35,020 bases of DNA from Gemmatimonadota bacterium (GTDB lineage Bacteria > Gemmatimonadota > Gemmatimonadetes > Longimicrobiales > Gaopeijiaceae), in assembly GCA_007120305.1 (NCBI GenBank), contig SKNW01000009.1, positions 1 through 35,020 of the forward strand. The letters run 5' to 3'. Position 1 is the first letter of the stretch. Each line of letters starts with the position of its first letter. Below are positions 1 to 10,049 of this stretch, one piece after another. The position numbers and the translations under genes were made by a program. A model generated the notes under the pieces. The model saw only the letters and a list, made by a program, of their open reading frames with translations, was not told where the DNA came from and ran no database searches.

Positions 1-11
1 GGTCCACCGGC

Positions 12-1457
12 TCAGTCCATGACCCGGTAGCTGAAGCCGAAGACCTCCCCCGCGGGGACGTCGAGCTCGAAAGCCCGGGCCTCGCCCTGGGCCTCGAATC
101 GCACCGTGGTCTCTCCCGTTCCGATTTCGCTCCCATTGATCGCGTAGAAGGTGAAGCGAAGTCGCAGCGCAGTTCCAGCGGGGGCCCCGTGATTCGAGAG
201 CTGGCCACCCAGGACCAGGTCGGCTCCGCTGGCACGAAGCGCCACCTCGTCCATCACGACGGGGAGATCCTCCCCCGTGGTGTAGACCTCCATGGCCTCG
301 TCGCCCCGATTCAGCTGCAGGAGCGCGTTGGCCCGGAAGCGGTACCCCAGCTCATTCAGCGCATCAATCTCAAGGAGGTGGGCGGAGATCGCATCCAGCT
401 CTTCCCACGCCTCCATCAGATAGAGAGTCTGTGCCAGGTTGAAGGTCACGTCCCGGTGATTGGGAACCACCTCCCGGGCCCGCCGGAAGGCGTCGGCCGC
501 CCCCTCGAACTCGTCGACCTGGTAGAGGCCCACGCCGATTGTGAAGTAATCAGAGGCATCAAGACCCTCGCGAGAGAGGAGATCCGCGAAGAGATCCTGC
601 GCCGCCTCCCCACGCCCGGCGGCCACCATGGCCGACGCATACGTGGTCAGGTACTCCAGATTATCGGGCTCGGATTCAAGGAGGGCCGCGTAGATCTCAG
701 CCGCCTCGTCGAAGCGCTCGAGGCGAAGGAGGAGCTGGGCCTGGTTGGTCATGGCCGGGCCACGGAACGTCATCCACTCCTCTCGCACCTCATCGTCGAC
801 CCGGTCAGCCCAGGGGCCATCCACGATCTGCACGACCTTGCCGAACGCCGCCGCCGACTCCTCGAACCGCCCGGCCTGGGCGTAGGTACTGCCCAGGTTC
901 AGCGCGGCTTCGGGCCGGAGATCGTAGATCATGTCGGCCCGCTCGAAACTGCGGATCGCGCCCTCCAAATCTTCGGCTGCCAGGAGTTCCACGCCGACGT
1001 TGTAGGCCTCGATCCAGACGGCTTCACGCAGACCGGCGGTCTCCAGCACGTAGCGGGGGTAGAGCTCTTCGGCCTGATCGAGCCGCCGAGATGCCTCTTC
1101 CAGGCGATCGAGCCCCAGCAGAGCCTCCCCGGCCTGGAGGTAGGACTGGGGATTCTCGGGGTCGGCCTGAATGCCGGCCTCTGCATGGCCCAGTGCTTCC
1201 TGATACCGGGCACGGGCCTGCTCCTCGGATCCCGAACTCGCGGCCTGGAGGAGGAAGAGCGCCGCCTGGTTCGTGTGTTCATTGTCCCTGGGCTCAATGC
1301 CCTCAGGCAGATCCATGACCCACTGGGGGAGATCGTCCTCCAGGAGTCCTGCGCCCAGGATCGAACTCTCAGGAGAGCGCGTCTCACCCGAGGACGCGCA
1401 TCCACCGATGAGAAACGCCGCTCCCAGGACCGCCATGGCCCCGAATCGCAAATTCAT
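12..1457 (-). CDS. TPR-repeat lipoprotein
   Basis: ORF 12..1484. Start trimmed to MNLRFGAMAVLGAAFLIGGCASS (lipobox-like IGGC), with GGAGG about 8 nt upstream. Several TPR-like helical repeats follow. Confidence 0.8.
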   Translation of the reverse strand: MNLRFGAMAVLGAAFLIGGCASSGETRSPESSILGAGLLEDDLPQWVMDLPEGIEPRDNEHTNQAALFLLQAASSGSEEQARARYQEALGHAEAGIQADPENPQSYLQAGEALLGLDRLEEASRRLDQAEELYPRYVLETAGLREAVWIEAYNVGVELLAAEDLEGAIRSFERADMIYDLRPEAALNLGSTYAQAGRFEESAAAFGKVVQIVDGPWADRVDDEVREEWMTFRGPAMTNQAQLLLRLERFDEAAEIYAALLESEPDNLEYLTTYASAMVAAGRGEAAQDLFADLLSREGLDASDYFTIGVGLYQVDEFEGAADAFRRAREVVPNHRDVTFNLAQTLYLMEAWEELDAISAHLLEIDALNELGYRFRANALLQLNRGDEAMEVYTTGEDLPVVMDEVALRASGADLVLGGQLSNHGAPAGTALRLRFTFYAINGSEIGTGETTVRFEAQGEARAFELDVPAGEVFGFSYRVMD

Positions 1458-1600
1458 CCAGCTATCCTCCCTGTAACGTTCCAAGAGATCCCGAGCCAGG
1501 CGGGTCGAGATCGTGGGACTCGCCCCCCACGGGGACGGACTCCGTGTACTCGATGCCCTGTGTGGTAACCCAGCAAGCTATCTATGGTCCCCAATCCCCG

Positions 1601-3055
1601 TCAAACCCAAACCCCATCAAGCCCCAAGTCCGTCAGACGGGAAGCCCCCAGCCGTTCCAGCGTCCGGTCGCGCCCCAGCGCCGCCAGCACAAGTCCCAGG
1701 TCCGGGCCCGAGCGGGCCCCGCAGAGGGCAAGACGGACCGGATGAAAGAGGGCCGGGCCCCGGGCACCCAGGGCCTTGCCGGCGTCGCGGACGGTCTGCG
1801 CCAGCGGCTCGGCCTCCCAGGTCGGCAGGCGAGCCAGCGCCTCCCTGACGCCCGCCACCACCCGCATGGCCTCCAGCCCCTCGCCGCGGACCTCCTCCAC
1901 GCCGGCCGCCAGTGCCGATGCTTCAGGAAAGAGGAGTTCCAGGTGCTCGTTGACCTCCCCCAGGGTATGCAGGCGGGTGCGGATGGCCTCCACCCCCCGG
2001 CGAAGGTCCTGGCCCTCGAGGGGAAACTTCGTCCGGTCCAGAAAGGGCTCCACCGCCGCCACCAGGGCATCGAGGGAAAGGCGGGCCAGGTGCTGCGCCG
2101 AGATCCAGCGGAGCTTCTCGAGGTCGAAGACCGCATCGGAGGCGCCGACCCGTTCCAGCGAGAGCTCTGACTCCAGCTCCTCGCGGCTCAGCACCTCCCG
2201 GTCATCGCCGGGAGACCACCCCAGGAGAGAGAGGTAATTCACCACCGCATCCGGGGGGTACCCATGGGCGCGAAGCTCGGCCACACCCGCCGCCCCCTCT
2301 CTCTTCGAGAGCTTCTTCCGGTTGTCGCCAAGGACCATGGGGAGATGGGCAAACACTGGACGGCGTGCACCCAGGGCATCAAAGAGAAGGGCCTGCTTCG
2401 GCGTGTTGGAGAGGTGCCCGGCCCCGCGGATCACGTGGGTGATCTCCATGTCGATGTCATCCACGACCACGGCGAAGTTGTAGGTGGAGCGACCGTCGGC
2501 GCGGAGAATCACGAAGTCGCCGATGTCGTGACCGTGGAATCCCACCTCTCCCCGGACCGCGTCCTCCACCCGGATTCGCTCCGCCGGCACCGGAAAGCGG
2601 AGAGTAGCCGCATCCCCATCCCCGACTCGGCGCTCGGATTCGGCCGGATCCAGCTGCTGGCACGCCCCGGGGCATCCTGTGCCGGGGGCTCCCCCTTCCC
2701 CTTCTTCCCGGACGGCGCTCAGAAACGCATCGGAGCAGAAGCAGCGATAGACCTTTCCGGCCCGGAGAAGCTCCAGGGCCGCCTCCCGGTGTCGCTCTTC
2801 GCGCTGGCTCTGGAGGTACGGACCGAAGGGTCCCCCGCGATCGGGCCCTTCGTCCCAGTGGAGTCCGGCCCACGCCAGGTCTTCCAGAATCGCTTCCAGC
2901 GCACCGGGGACGTTCCGCTCCCGGTCCGTGTCCTCCACCCGGATCACGAAGGTTCCGCCGTGATGGCGGGTGAAGAGGTGATTGAAGACCGCCACCCGGA
3001 GGTTGCCCAGGTGAAGTTGCCCCGTGGGGCTGGGTGCGAAGCGGGTCCGGACCAT
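1601..3055 (-). CDS. gltX: Glutamyl-tRNA synthetase
   Basis: RFAPSPTGQLHLGNLRVAVFNHLF (HIGH-type region), KLSKREGA (KMSKS-type) and Cys-rich CFC...GCPGAC; length 484 aa. Confidence 0.95.
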   Translation of the reverse strand: MVRTRFAPSPTGQLHLGNLRVAVFNHLFTRHHGGTFVIRVEDTDRERNVPGALEAILEDLAWAGLHWDEGPDRGGPFGPYLQSQREERHREAALELLRAGKVYRCFCSDAFLSAVREEGEGGAPGTGCPGACQQLDPAESERRVGDGDAATLRFPVPAERIRVEDAVRGEVGFHGHDIGDFVILRADGRSTYNFAVVVDDIDMEITHVIRGAGHLSNTPKQALLFDALGARRPVFAHLPMVLGDNRKKLSKREGAAGVAELRAHGYPPDAVVNYLSLLGWSPGDDREVLSREELESELSLERVGASDAVFDLEKLRWISAQHLARLSLDALVAAVEPFLDRTKFPLEGQDLRRGVEAIRTRLHTLGEVNEHLELLFPEASALAAGVEEVRGEGLEAMRVVAGVREALARLPTWEAEPLAQTVRDAGKALGARGPALFHPVRLALCGARSGPDLGLVLAALGRDRTLERLGASRLTDLGLDGVWV

Positions 3056-3088
3056 GGGGAATCTCGGGATGAAAAACGCGGGAGGGGT

Positions 3089-4984
3089 TCAGGACGGGGA
3101 AGGCGGGTCGCCACCCTCGGGGGGCGGATCCCGGCCGTCGGGGGGGGATCCGCCGCCTTCAAGGTACTCCAGGATGCGTTCGGCCAGAACCCGGGAAAAC
3201 CCGGGGACTCGCTCCACCCCCGACACCCCGGCCTCGCGGACGCCCTCCACCGACCCGAACCGGGTCAGGAGCGCTCGCTGGCGTGACGGGCCCACACCGG
3301 GGATCTCCCCCAGCTCACTGCGCAGGGTGCGCTTTGTTCGGAGCTTGCGGTTGTAGGAGACGGCGAACCGGTGCGCCTCGTTTCGGACCCGCTGCAGGAG
3401 GCGGAGCGCCGGGTCCCGCCGGGGAATCCGGACCGCCTCCCGCCGCCCCGGAAGGAAGACCTCCTCCTCCCGCTTCGCCAGCGCGCAGACCGCGACCTCC
3501 TCGGTCCCCAGCGCGGCGAGTACCGGAAGAACGGCGGAAAGCTGCCCCTTCCCGCCATCGATGACGATGAGCTCCGGAAGCGGCGCGTTCTCGTCGAGCC
3601 GACGCTTCAGGTACCGCTCCACCGCCTCGGCCATGGACCGGTAGTCGTCGTTGCCCCAGCTCCCCCGGATCCGCATGTGGCGGTAGAGCGCCTTCCGGGG
3701 CTCCCCGTTTTCGAAGGCCACCGCGGATGCCACGACCTCGGTTCCCCCGGTGTGGGAGATGTCGAAACACACGATGAAGCGGGGGACGACCTTGAGCCCC
3801 AGTCGCTCCTGCAGGTCGTAGAGAACCGTGTCCGCCCGCTCGGGAACCTCCGAGGGATCGGCCTCCGCTGCAACCCGGTCCTCCAGCACGTGGCGGGCAT
3901 TCGTGCGGGCCAGCTCGGTCAGCCGCACCTTGGCGCCCCGCTGCGGCACCCGGAGTTCCACCCGCCGCCCCGCACGTTCCCCCAGTACACGCTCCAGGAC
4001 AGGCCGGTCCTCGAAGTCCAGGGGGAGGAGGATCTCGTCGGGAAGCTCGGCGATCCCCACGGCGCCCCGCCCCAGGTAGTAGCGGGAGGCGAAGGCCTGG
4101 AGGAGGTCGGCGTCCGCATCCCCGGCCAGCCCTTCGAACCGGTGGCTCTCCCGGCCGAGAAGGGTTCCCCGCCGGATCCGGAGAACCACGGCAGCCCCGT
4201 CGTCCCCGTCGCGGGCAATCCCGACCACGTCCTGGTCCCCCCCGTCCACCCGTTCGACCCGCTGCTGACCTTCCAGGGACTCCACGCCCGCCAGGATGTC
4301 GCGGTAGCGGGCCGCATCCTCGAAGCGGCGTTCCTCGGCGGCGGTCCGCATCGCCGCCTCCATCTCCTGGCGGAGGCCCGTGGTCTGGCCTTCCAGGATG
4401 CGCACCAGGTCGTCGATGTCCTCGCGGTAGGCCTCCCGGCTCTGCCATCCGACACAGGGGGCCTGGCATCGATGGATGTGGTAGTCGAGGCAGGGCCGCG
4501 GGGGCGCCTCCTTCGGCAGCCGGTAGCGGCAGGACCGCACCGTATGCACCCGCTTCAGGTGCTCCAGCGCCTGGCGCAGCGCGCCCACCCGGGTGAAGGG
4601 ACCGAAGTACCGGGCCCCGTCTTCCCGAACCCTCCGGGTGATCCAGACCCGGGGGAAGGGCTCGTTCACGGTGACCTTGACATAGGGGTACCTCTTGTCG
4701 TCCCGGAGCTGAATGTTGAAGCGCGGGCGGTGCTCCTTGATGAGGTTGGACTCCAGGAGGAGGGCCTCGGCCTCCGAGTCCACCACGATGGTGTCCACCT
4801 CCACGGCTCGGCGTCCCAGTTCCTGGAGCCGGATGCCCCGATTCCGGTCGTGGCGAAAGTAGCTCCGGACCCGGGCCCGGAGCGACTTGGCCTTCCCGAT
4901 GTAGAGGATTTCGCCCCCCGCATCCCGGAACAGGTAGACGCCGGGCGCGGTGGGGAGGGCATCAAGTCGGCGCTCCTCGATCAT
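3089..4984 (-). CDS. uvrC: UvrABC system protein C
   Basis: GIY-YIG domain APGVYLFRDAGGEILYIGKAKSLRARVRSYF, UVR motif, RNase H-like FDISHTGGTEVVAS, C-terminal HhH. Start trimmed from 5293 to MIEERRLDALP, which gives a 4-bp overlap with murJ. Confidence 0.95.
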   Translation of the reverse strand: MIEERRLDALPTAPGVYLFRDAGGEILYIGKAKSLRARVRSYFRHDRNRGIRLQELGRRAVEVDTIVVDSEAEALLLESNLIKEHRPRFNIQLRDDKRYPYVKVTVNEPFPRVWITRRVREDGARYFGPFTRVGALRQALEHLKRVHTVRSCRYRLPKEAPPRPCLDYHIHRCQAPCVGWQSREAYREDIDDLVRILEGQTTGLRQEMEAAMRTAAEERRFEDAARYRDILAGVESLEGQQRVERVDGGDQDVVGIARDGDDGAAVVLRIRRGTLLGRESHRFEGLAGDADADLLQAFASRYYLGRGAVGIAELPDEILLPLDFEDRPVLERVLGERAGRRVELRVPQRGAKVRLTELARTNARHVLEDRVAAEADPSEVPERADTVLYDLQERLGLKVVPRFIVCFDISHTGGTEVVASAVAFENGEPRKALYRHMRIRGSWGNDDYRSMAEAVERYLKRRLDENAPLPELIVIDGGKGQLSAVLPVLAALGTEEVAVCALAKREEEVFLPGRREAVRIPRRDPALRLLQRVRNEAHRFAVSYNRKLRTKRTLRSELGEIPGVGPSRQRALLTRFGSVEGVREAGVSGVERVPGFSRVLAERILEYLEGGGSPPDGRDPPPEGGDPPSPS

Positions 4985-6672
4985 GGGGTCCCCTCGCCTC
5001 CTCTTCCGCTCCCCTTCCTCCGGCGGCGTCCCAGCACCTCCCGAAGGGGGCTCCGCACGCCCAGGAGGGCGGTGAGGCCCAGGTAGACGAGACCGGTGAT
5101 GCCCAGCGTGCCCACCGCCACCGGAATCGGGTGGAGTCCCGGAACGATGGCCACGAGCCCGAGGCGGGTCCCCGAGCCGGCGGCGACAGCGGCGGCGGCG
5201 GCGGCAACCAGGCGAAGAACGGAGCCCGCCCCGCTCCCATGGGGGCCGATGTCCCGGGCCAGGCGACGCCGAAGGACGACGAGCTCGAGCCATGCCGCGA
5301 CCGCCGACCCCAGGGCCAGCCCCACCGCGCCGTACCGCAGGCCGTCTCCGACCTCGAGCCGGTCCAGGGGGAACATGAGCGTGGCGCCCAAGGCGAGGGC
5401 CACGACGACCCGGAGCACGGCCACCCGGGCCGGCGTGGCGGTGTTCCCGAGGGCGTAGAAGGCGGAGGAAAGAAGGCGCGAGGTGGCCGACGCCCCCATC
5501 CCCAGCGCGTAGGCGGCCAGGATGGCCCAGGTGAGGCGAACCTCCACCGGACCGAAGGCGCCGGTCTGGTACAGGGCGGCCACCACCACGTCGCCGAGCA
5601 GGAGGTACACGGCCACCGACGGGACCAGGAAGTAGGCCACCCGCAGCATCCCGGATCGCACCGAGTCGGCCAGCGCCAGGGAGGCGGGACTCCCCGGTGT
5701 CACCTGCGTCTCAGAACCCGCTCGGGTCCGGGCGAGTTCCGGGAGCTCGCTGGCCGCCACGGCCATCCCGAAGAGGGAAATGGGGAGCATGTACAGCACC
5801 TGCGCGTACCCCAGCACCGAGAGGGCGCCGGCGGCGAGGAGCCCGGCCAGGGCATAGTCGAGGAGCCCCCCCACGTTCACCACACCTCGTCCCGCGAGGA
5901 CCGGGAAGAAGGCACGCATCGCCTCACGCACACCCTCCACCCGGGTCGCCATCCAGGGCCGCAGGCTCCCGCCGAGACCTCCCGCCAGGCGCAGCGCCGC
6001 CGGAAACTGGACCCCGAACTGAAGCGCGCCCCCCACCAGGGCTCCCCATGCGGTGAGACGGATCAGGGCGTCCGCCTCCCATCCCAGGAGCCATCCGCCG
6101 CCCACCAGGGCCACGAGGATGGCCGCGTTCCAGGCCACCGGCGCCACGTACGGGAGAAAGAACCGGCGGTGGGTATTGAGGACGCCCAGGGACCAGGCCG
6201 ACAGCACCAGGACCCCGGTCATGGGAAAGAGGATGCGGACGAGTTCCGTGGTGCGGGCGTGCTGCTCCGGATCGAAGCGGGGGAAGAGGACCGAGACCAG
6301 GAGGGGCGCCAGTGCCATCCCCACCAGCACCATTCCCCCGGCGGCCAGAAAGAGGAGTCCGAACACCGCACCGGCAAAGCGGCGGGCCGCCTCCTTCCTG
6401 TCCTGCTCCACCATCCGGGCATAGACGGGAATGAAGGACGCCGAGAGGGTTCCCTCGCCCAGAAGGTTCTGAATCACGTTGGGAAGTCGGAGCGCCGCCC
6501 GCCACGCATCGGCATGGACGGAGGCTCCGAAGAAATGCCCCAGGGCGCGTTCGCGGGCCAGGCCGGCGATTCGGCTCAGGAGGATGCCGGCGGAGACGAG
6601 GCCGGCGCTGCGAGCCCGGCGCTCCGGGATCAGCGCGTCGGCCTCACCGACGGCGTCAGTCCGGGGAGCCAC
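4981..6672 (-). CDS. murJ: Lipid II flippase MurJ (MviN family)
   Basis: SAGILLSRIAGLARERALGHFFG...ADAWRAALRLPNVIQNLLGEGTLSASFIPVYARM; polytopic, 563 aa. Confidence 0.93.
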   Translation of the reverse strand: MAPRTDAVGEADALIPERRARSAGLVSAGILLSRIAGLARERALGHFFGASVHADAWRAALRLPNVIQNLLGEGTLSASFIPVYARMVEQDRKEAARRFAGAVFGLLFLAAGGMVLVGMALAPLLVSVLFPRFDPEQHARTTELVRILFPMTGVLVLSAWSLGVLNTHRRFFLPYVAPVAWNAAILVALVGGGWLLGWEADALIRLTAWGALVGGALQFGVQFPAALRLAGGLGGSLRPWMATRVEGVREAMRAFFPVLAGRGVVNVGGLLDYALAGLLAAGALSVLGYAQVLYMLPISLFGMAVAASELPELARTRAGSETQVTPGSPASLALADSVRSGMLRVAYFLVPSVAVYLLLGDVVVAALYQTGAFGPVEVRLTWAILAAYALGMGASATSRLLSSAFYALGNTATPARVAVLRVVVALALGATLMFPLDRLEVGDGLRYGAVGLALGSAVAAWLELVVLRRRLARDIGPHGSGAGSVLRLVAAAAAAVAAGSGTRLGLVAIVPGLHPIPVAVGTLGITGLVYLGLTALLGVRSPLREVLGRRRRKGSGRGGEGTP

Positions 6673-6931
6673 CGGGAAGCCGGCCCTCGGAACGTTCGGT
6701 CAGGAGCTTCTGGAGGAATTCTCCCTCTTCGTGGAGCCGCTGCATCTCTCGGGAGAGCCGGTCCACTTCGCCCTCCAGGTAGCGGACACGGTCTACCACC
6801 ACGTCTTCCCCCGCCCCGAGGCGGCGGTCTTCGACGCGGGCGGCCAGGGCACGACCCAGACGGGAATCGAGAACCGTGGAGAGGATCTCGGGGATCATGA
6901 ACGCGAGGACGATGAGGGCGATCCAGATCAT
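6656..6931 (-). CDS. Small membrane-anchored coiled-coil protein
   Basis: 91 aa: N-terminal TM (MIWIALIVLAFMIPEILSTVL) then heptad-like YLEGEVDRLSREMQRLHEEGEFLQKLL. Overlaps the murJ start by 17 bp. Confidence 0.7.
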   Translation of the reverse strand: MIWIALIVLAFMIPEILSTVLDSRLGRALAARVEDRRLGAGEDVVVDRVRYLEGEVDRLSREMQRLHEEGEFLQKLLTERSEGRLPGGSPD

Positions 6932-7033
6932 GTCGAAAGGTACCGGGGTGCGGGACCGGGGGGCAACGGCCGCGTCCGGACGTTCCGGCGGCCTCTCCCT
7001 TCGTCGAGACTACGGCCGGGGGATGCCCGAGCT

Positions 7034-8650
7034 TCAATCATGGGACCCGGCCTCCAGCGGAAGGACCGCCGTCTCCGCCGCGTCCCTCCAGCGCTCCATC
7101 AACTCCGGTCCGTACCGGACCAGGAAGTAGAGGGCCGGAACGACGCGTTCCTGGGGAACTCCCCCCGGGAAGAGCTGGACCTGGGCCTTTTCGATCTGCT
7201 GGAGGGCGATCCCGCTCTCGCGCTTCCGGGCCTGCACCACCTTCCGTTCCACATCGTCCAGGAGCGAGAACCCCTGGTTCCGGAGATGGTCCACCGGCCC
7301 CGCCAGGGTCGGATCCACCTCCCGGACGGCCAGGCCCAGCGCCCTGGAGCCCCGGGCAATGGCGCCCCGGAGGTCCCCCAGGGCCTTTCGGACTTCGTCG
7401 GGAAGCTCCTCGCGGACGACCCGGCCCACCACCTCGTGATGGGGTCGGGCCAGTTCGGCCACCTCCAGGTCGAACTTCCGGAGGACCTTTTCCACCCGGG
7501 TCTCGATCACCGCGGCCGAAAGGCGCGGGTGGATCACGGGCTGCAGGATGCCATGCGCCTCGAAGACCGGTGCGGTCTGGGCGAAGTAGGCCGTCTCCCC
7601 CGGTCCCGCCACGTAGGCCAGCGTCGGGACCAGGGCGCTCTCCACCACGGGGCGCAGGAGCACGTTGGGCGAAAGACGTGCCGGATCCGCTCCGGCTTCG
7701 GCGGCCAGGGTCTCCAGGTCCAGGACCCGACCTTCGTGGCGCAGGCGCAACGTTCCGGGCCCGTCCACGAAGAGGCGATCCCTCCCCCGGGCCCCTTCGA
7801 GGAAGAGATTGGCTCCCCCTTCGAGGATCGTGACCTGGGTGGCGTACCCGGCCTCCTCCAGCGCCCGGGATCGCTCCTCGAGGGCCAGGGACCTGGCTTC
7901 CGCCTCCCGCGCCTCGGCGAGGAGGACAGGGAGGGCGGCGGCCTGCGCCTCGGGGTGTTCCGGCGAAAGCAGGAAGACGCCGGCGGAGGCAAGCTGCCGC
8001 CGCAGGAGTTCGGCAAAGGCCTCTGGAAGCGTGGCCCCCTCCCGGTAGGCCGAGGCGAGATCCTCTTGGATGCCTGGGCGGAAGTCAGAGGGCGGGAGAA
8101 GGTCGAGGAGGGCGGCCCGGACCTCGTCAATGTCGGATCCCAGCGGCATCCGGTGAAGGGGTCGTTCTCCCGCCCCCTCGCGGTCGGGCAACTCGAGGGT
8201 GACCAGTTCGTTGCCCAGGTCCGGAAGGGACACTCTCCGAACCTCCTCCCAGTCATGGTCCTCCGAGGCCACCCAGAACACCGGGAGAACGGGGCGGCCC
8301 ACAACGCCCTCCAGGCGCCGGGCCAGCGCCGCGGCCGTGAGGGCCTTGTAGATGGAGAAGAGGGGCCCGCCGAAGAGCCCGGGCTGCTGCCCCGTGGTCA
8401 CGGCGTACCCTCCCTCGTCCACGAAGCGCTGCAGTCGCGCGGGGCCATCGGGTCCACCCCCGGTCAGGATCCCGGCCAGGCGCTCCCGGTGCGCACGGTG
8501 GACGCGCCCGTCCACCTCCCGGGCCTTGGCCAGGTAGGCCTCCAGTTCCGCCGGGTGCCCGCCCGGATAGAAGCGAAGGGCCTCCGGGCTTCCCTCGAGG
8601 TACTGGCGGACCAGGTGGGAGCCAGTGAGGGCCTGGATCTGGAGATTCAC
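7034..8650 (-). CDS. bshC: BshC, putative bacillithiol biosynthesis cysteine-adding enzyme
   Basis: YAVTTGQQPGLFGGPLFSIYKALTAAALARRLE...LPVFWVASEDHDWEEV is the characteristic BshC N-terminal region. GTG start. Confidence 0.9.
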   Translation of the reverse strand: MNLQIQALTGSHLVRQYLEGSPEALRFYPGGHPAELEAYLAKAREVDGRVHRAHRERLAGILTGGGPDGPARLQRFVDEGGYAVTTGQQPGLFGGPLFSIYKALTAAALARRLEGVVGRPVLPVFWVASEDHDWEEVRRVSLPDLGNELVTLELPDREGAGERPLHRMPLGSDIDEVRAALLDLLPPSDFRPGIQEDLASAYREGATLPEAFAELLRRQLASAGVFLLSPEHPEAQAAALPVLLAEAREAEARSLALEERSRALEEAGYATQVTILEGGANLFLEGARGRDRLFVDGPGTLRLRHEGRVLDLETLAAEAGADPARLSPNVLLRPVVESALVPTLAYVAGPGETAYFAQTAPVFEAHGILQPVIHPRLSAAVIETRVEKVLRKFDLEVAELARPHHEVVGRVVREELPDEVRKALGDLRGAIARGSRALGLAVREVDPTLAGPVDHLRNQGFSLLDDVERKVVQARKRESGIALQQIEKAQVQLFPGGVPQERVVPALYFLVRYGPELMERWRDAAETAVLPLEAGSHD

Positions 8651-8802
8651 GTGGGGCTCGCGTCCGGATAAGGAAAGGGGGGGGACAGGGCGGCTGGACC
8701 GATGGAGGCAAAACGGGTGGGGGCGAAACGGGGATGCGCGGGCGCTCGCCGGGCGCGGGGTCCCGCGCGGGGGTCGTGGTCCTCGTTCGCGGCGACCCGC
8801 GA

Positions 8803-9576
8803 CTACCCCTGGCGAGCCAGAAGGATCTCACGGGGGGCCGAAGGGGACGGGGGTGCTCCCGCGTAGTCCCCGAAGCGGCTTTCCACGACGAGCCCGACCG
8901 CGTCGAAAAGCGCCGCCAGGTCCGCCGCATCGTAGAGCCGCACCCGCTCGACGAAGTCCTCTTCCACGCCCTCTCCCCGGATCCGGATCCGTTTCTCCAC
9001 GCGCCGTCCCCCGTCCACCAGGCGGCGCACCTGTTCCACGCGCTTCCCCCCGATCCGGCGCTCGTCCCGGGGTTCAAGGGATTCCCGCACGCGTCGGGCA
9101 TTCAGGAAATCCAGCATCACCCGCCCTTCCGGCCGCAGGACACGGCGAACCTCGGCCAGGACCTTCCGGTCCTCGTCGTCGGAATCGAAGTACCCGAACG
9201 AGGTGAAGAAGGAGGTGACGAGGTCGAAGCTCCCGTCGGCGAAGGGCAGATGCCGCATGTCTCCGCGCACCCGGTGGCATCCCGGGGCGGCGCTTCGGGC
9301 CTGGCGAAGAAGCGGGGCCGAGAGGTCCATCCCCACGGCGTCGATCCCCACCTCCCGGAAGGCCCGCAGGTGACGTCCCGCACCGCATCCCAGGTCCAGA
9401 ACCCGAGGCGCATTCCCCTCCCCCGAGGGCGGGTGGCCTTGCGGAATTGCCCGAAGGACCAGGGCCACGGCCCGGTCTGCCTCCTCCTGGTCGCGATGCG
9501 GATAGAGATGGAGGTACTCCTCGCCAAACCAGCTTCGGTACCAGGGGACCAGGGCCTCCTGCTCCACGTCGGTCAT
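8803..9576 (-). CDS. Class I SAM-dependent methyltransferase
   Basis: VLDLGCGAGRHLRAF (motif I) and HLPFADGSFDLVTSFFTSFGYF; 4-bp overlap with rlmH. Confidence 0.85.
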   Translation of the reverse strand: MTDVEQEALVPWYRSWFGEEYLHLYPHRDQEEADRAVALVLRAIPQGHPPSGEGNAPRVLDLGCGAGRHLRAFREVGIDAVGMDLSAPLLRQARSAAPGCHRVRGDMRHLPFADGSFDLVTSFFTSFGYFDSDDEDRKVLAEVRRVLRPEGRVMLDFLNARRVRESLEPRDERRIGGKRVEQVRRLVDGGRRVEKRIRIRGEGVEEDFVERVRLYDAADLAALFDAVGLVVESRFGDYAGAPPSPSAPREILLARQG

Positions 9577-10049
9577 CGGTCTCCCTTGTGGTACGGCTCA
9601 TTTCGGAGAATCGTCCCCGCGCGGTAGAGCTGCTCCACCAGGACCAGGCGCGCCATTTCGTGGGGCAGGGTCATGGAGGAGAGGGAGAGCTGGCGGGTGG
9701 CGCGGCGGAGTACGGCGGGATCGAACCCGAAGGCGCCGCCGAGGGCCAGCACCAGAGGCGGGGCCGCCCGAAGCTGGCGCTCCCCAAGTTCCCTGGCCAG
9801 TGCGCTGGAATCCATGGGCCGACCCTCCCGGGTCAGGGCCCAGAGCTCGGCGCCGTCAGGGATGCGGGCCAGGATCCGCTCGGCCTCCGCCGCCATGACG
9901 CGGGCAGGCTCCGCCCGCCCACCCCGCCCCGTTCCCGCGTCCACCTCCACCACGTCGAACTTCCAGTAGTGGGCCACCCGAGCCTCGTACTCCGCCACCG
10001 CAGGCTCCAGGACACCCCGGACCCTCCCCACGGCCATCAGGAGGATCAC
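9573..10049 (-). CDS. rlmH: 23S rRNA (pseudouridine1915-N3)-methyltransferase RlmH
   Basis: SPOUT-type C-terminus LVLALGGAFGF...SLSSMTLPHEMARLVLVEQLYRAGTILRNEPYHK; 158 aa. Confidence 0.93.
   Translation of the reverse strand: MILLMAVGRVRGVLEPAVAEYEARVAHYWKFDVVEVDAGTGRGGRAEPARVMAAEAERILARIPDGAELWALTREGRPMDSSALARELGERQLRAAPPLVLALGGAFGFDPAVLRRATRQLSLSSMTLPHEMARLVLVEQLYRAGTILRNEPYHKGDR

Noticed and set aside
1485-1600. Possible tRNA or ncRNA in the gltX to TPR gap
   Set aside because: No T-loop GTTCRA-type motif or cloverleaf found by eye; only small weak inverted repeats.
1601-3055. HLGN instead of HIGH in GltX as a sign of a pseudo-synthetase
   Set aside because: GluRS HIGH motifs vary, the KLSKR motif and full length are intact, so it is most likely a normal enzyme.
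3089-3170. GGATCC/GGCGG repeats at the uvrC 3' end
   Set aside because: Encodes a Gly/Pro/Asp-rich C-terminal tail (GGGSPPDGRDPPPEGGDPPSPS); short and easily explained as coding low complexity.
5131-6900. Plus-strand 589-aa ORF rich in His/Gly/Gln
   Set aside because: Antisense to murJ; hydrophobic codons read backwards give polar low-complexity sequence.
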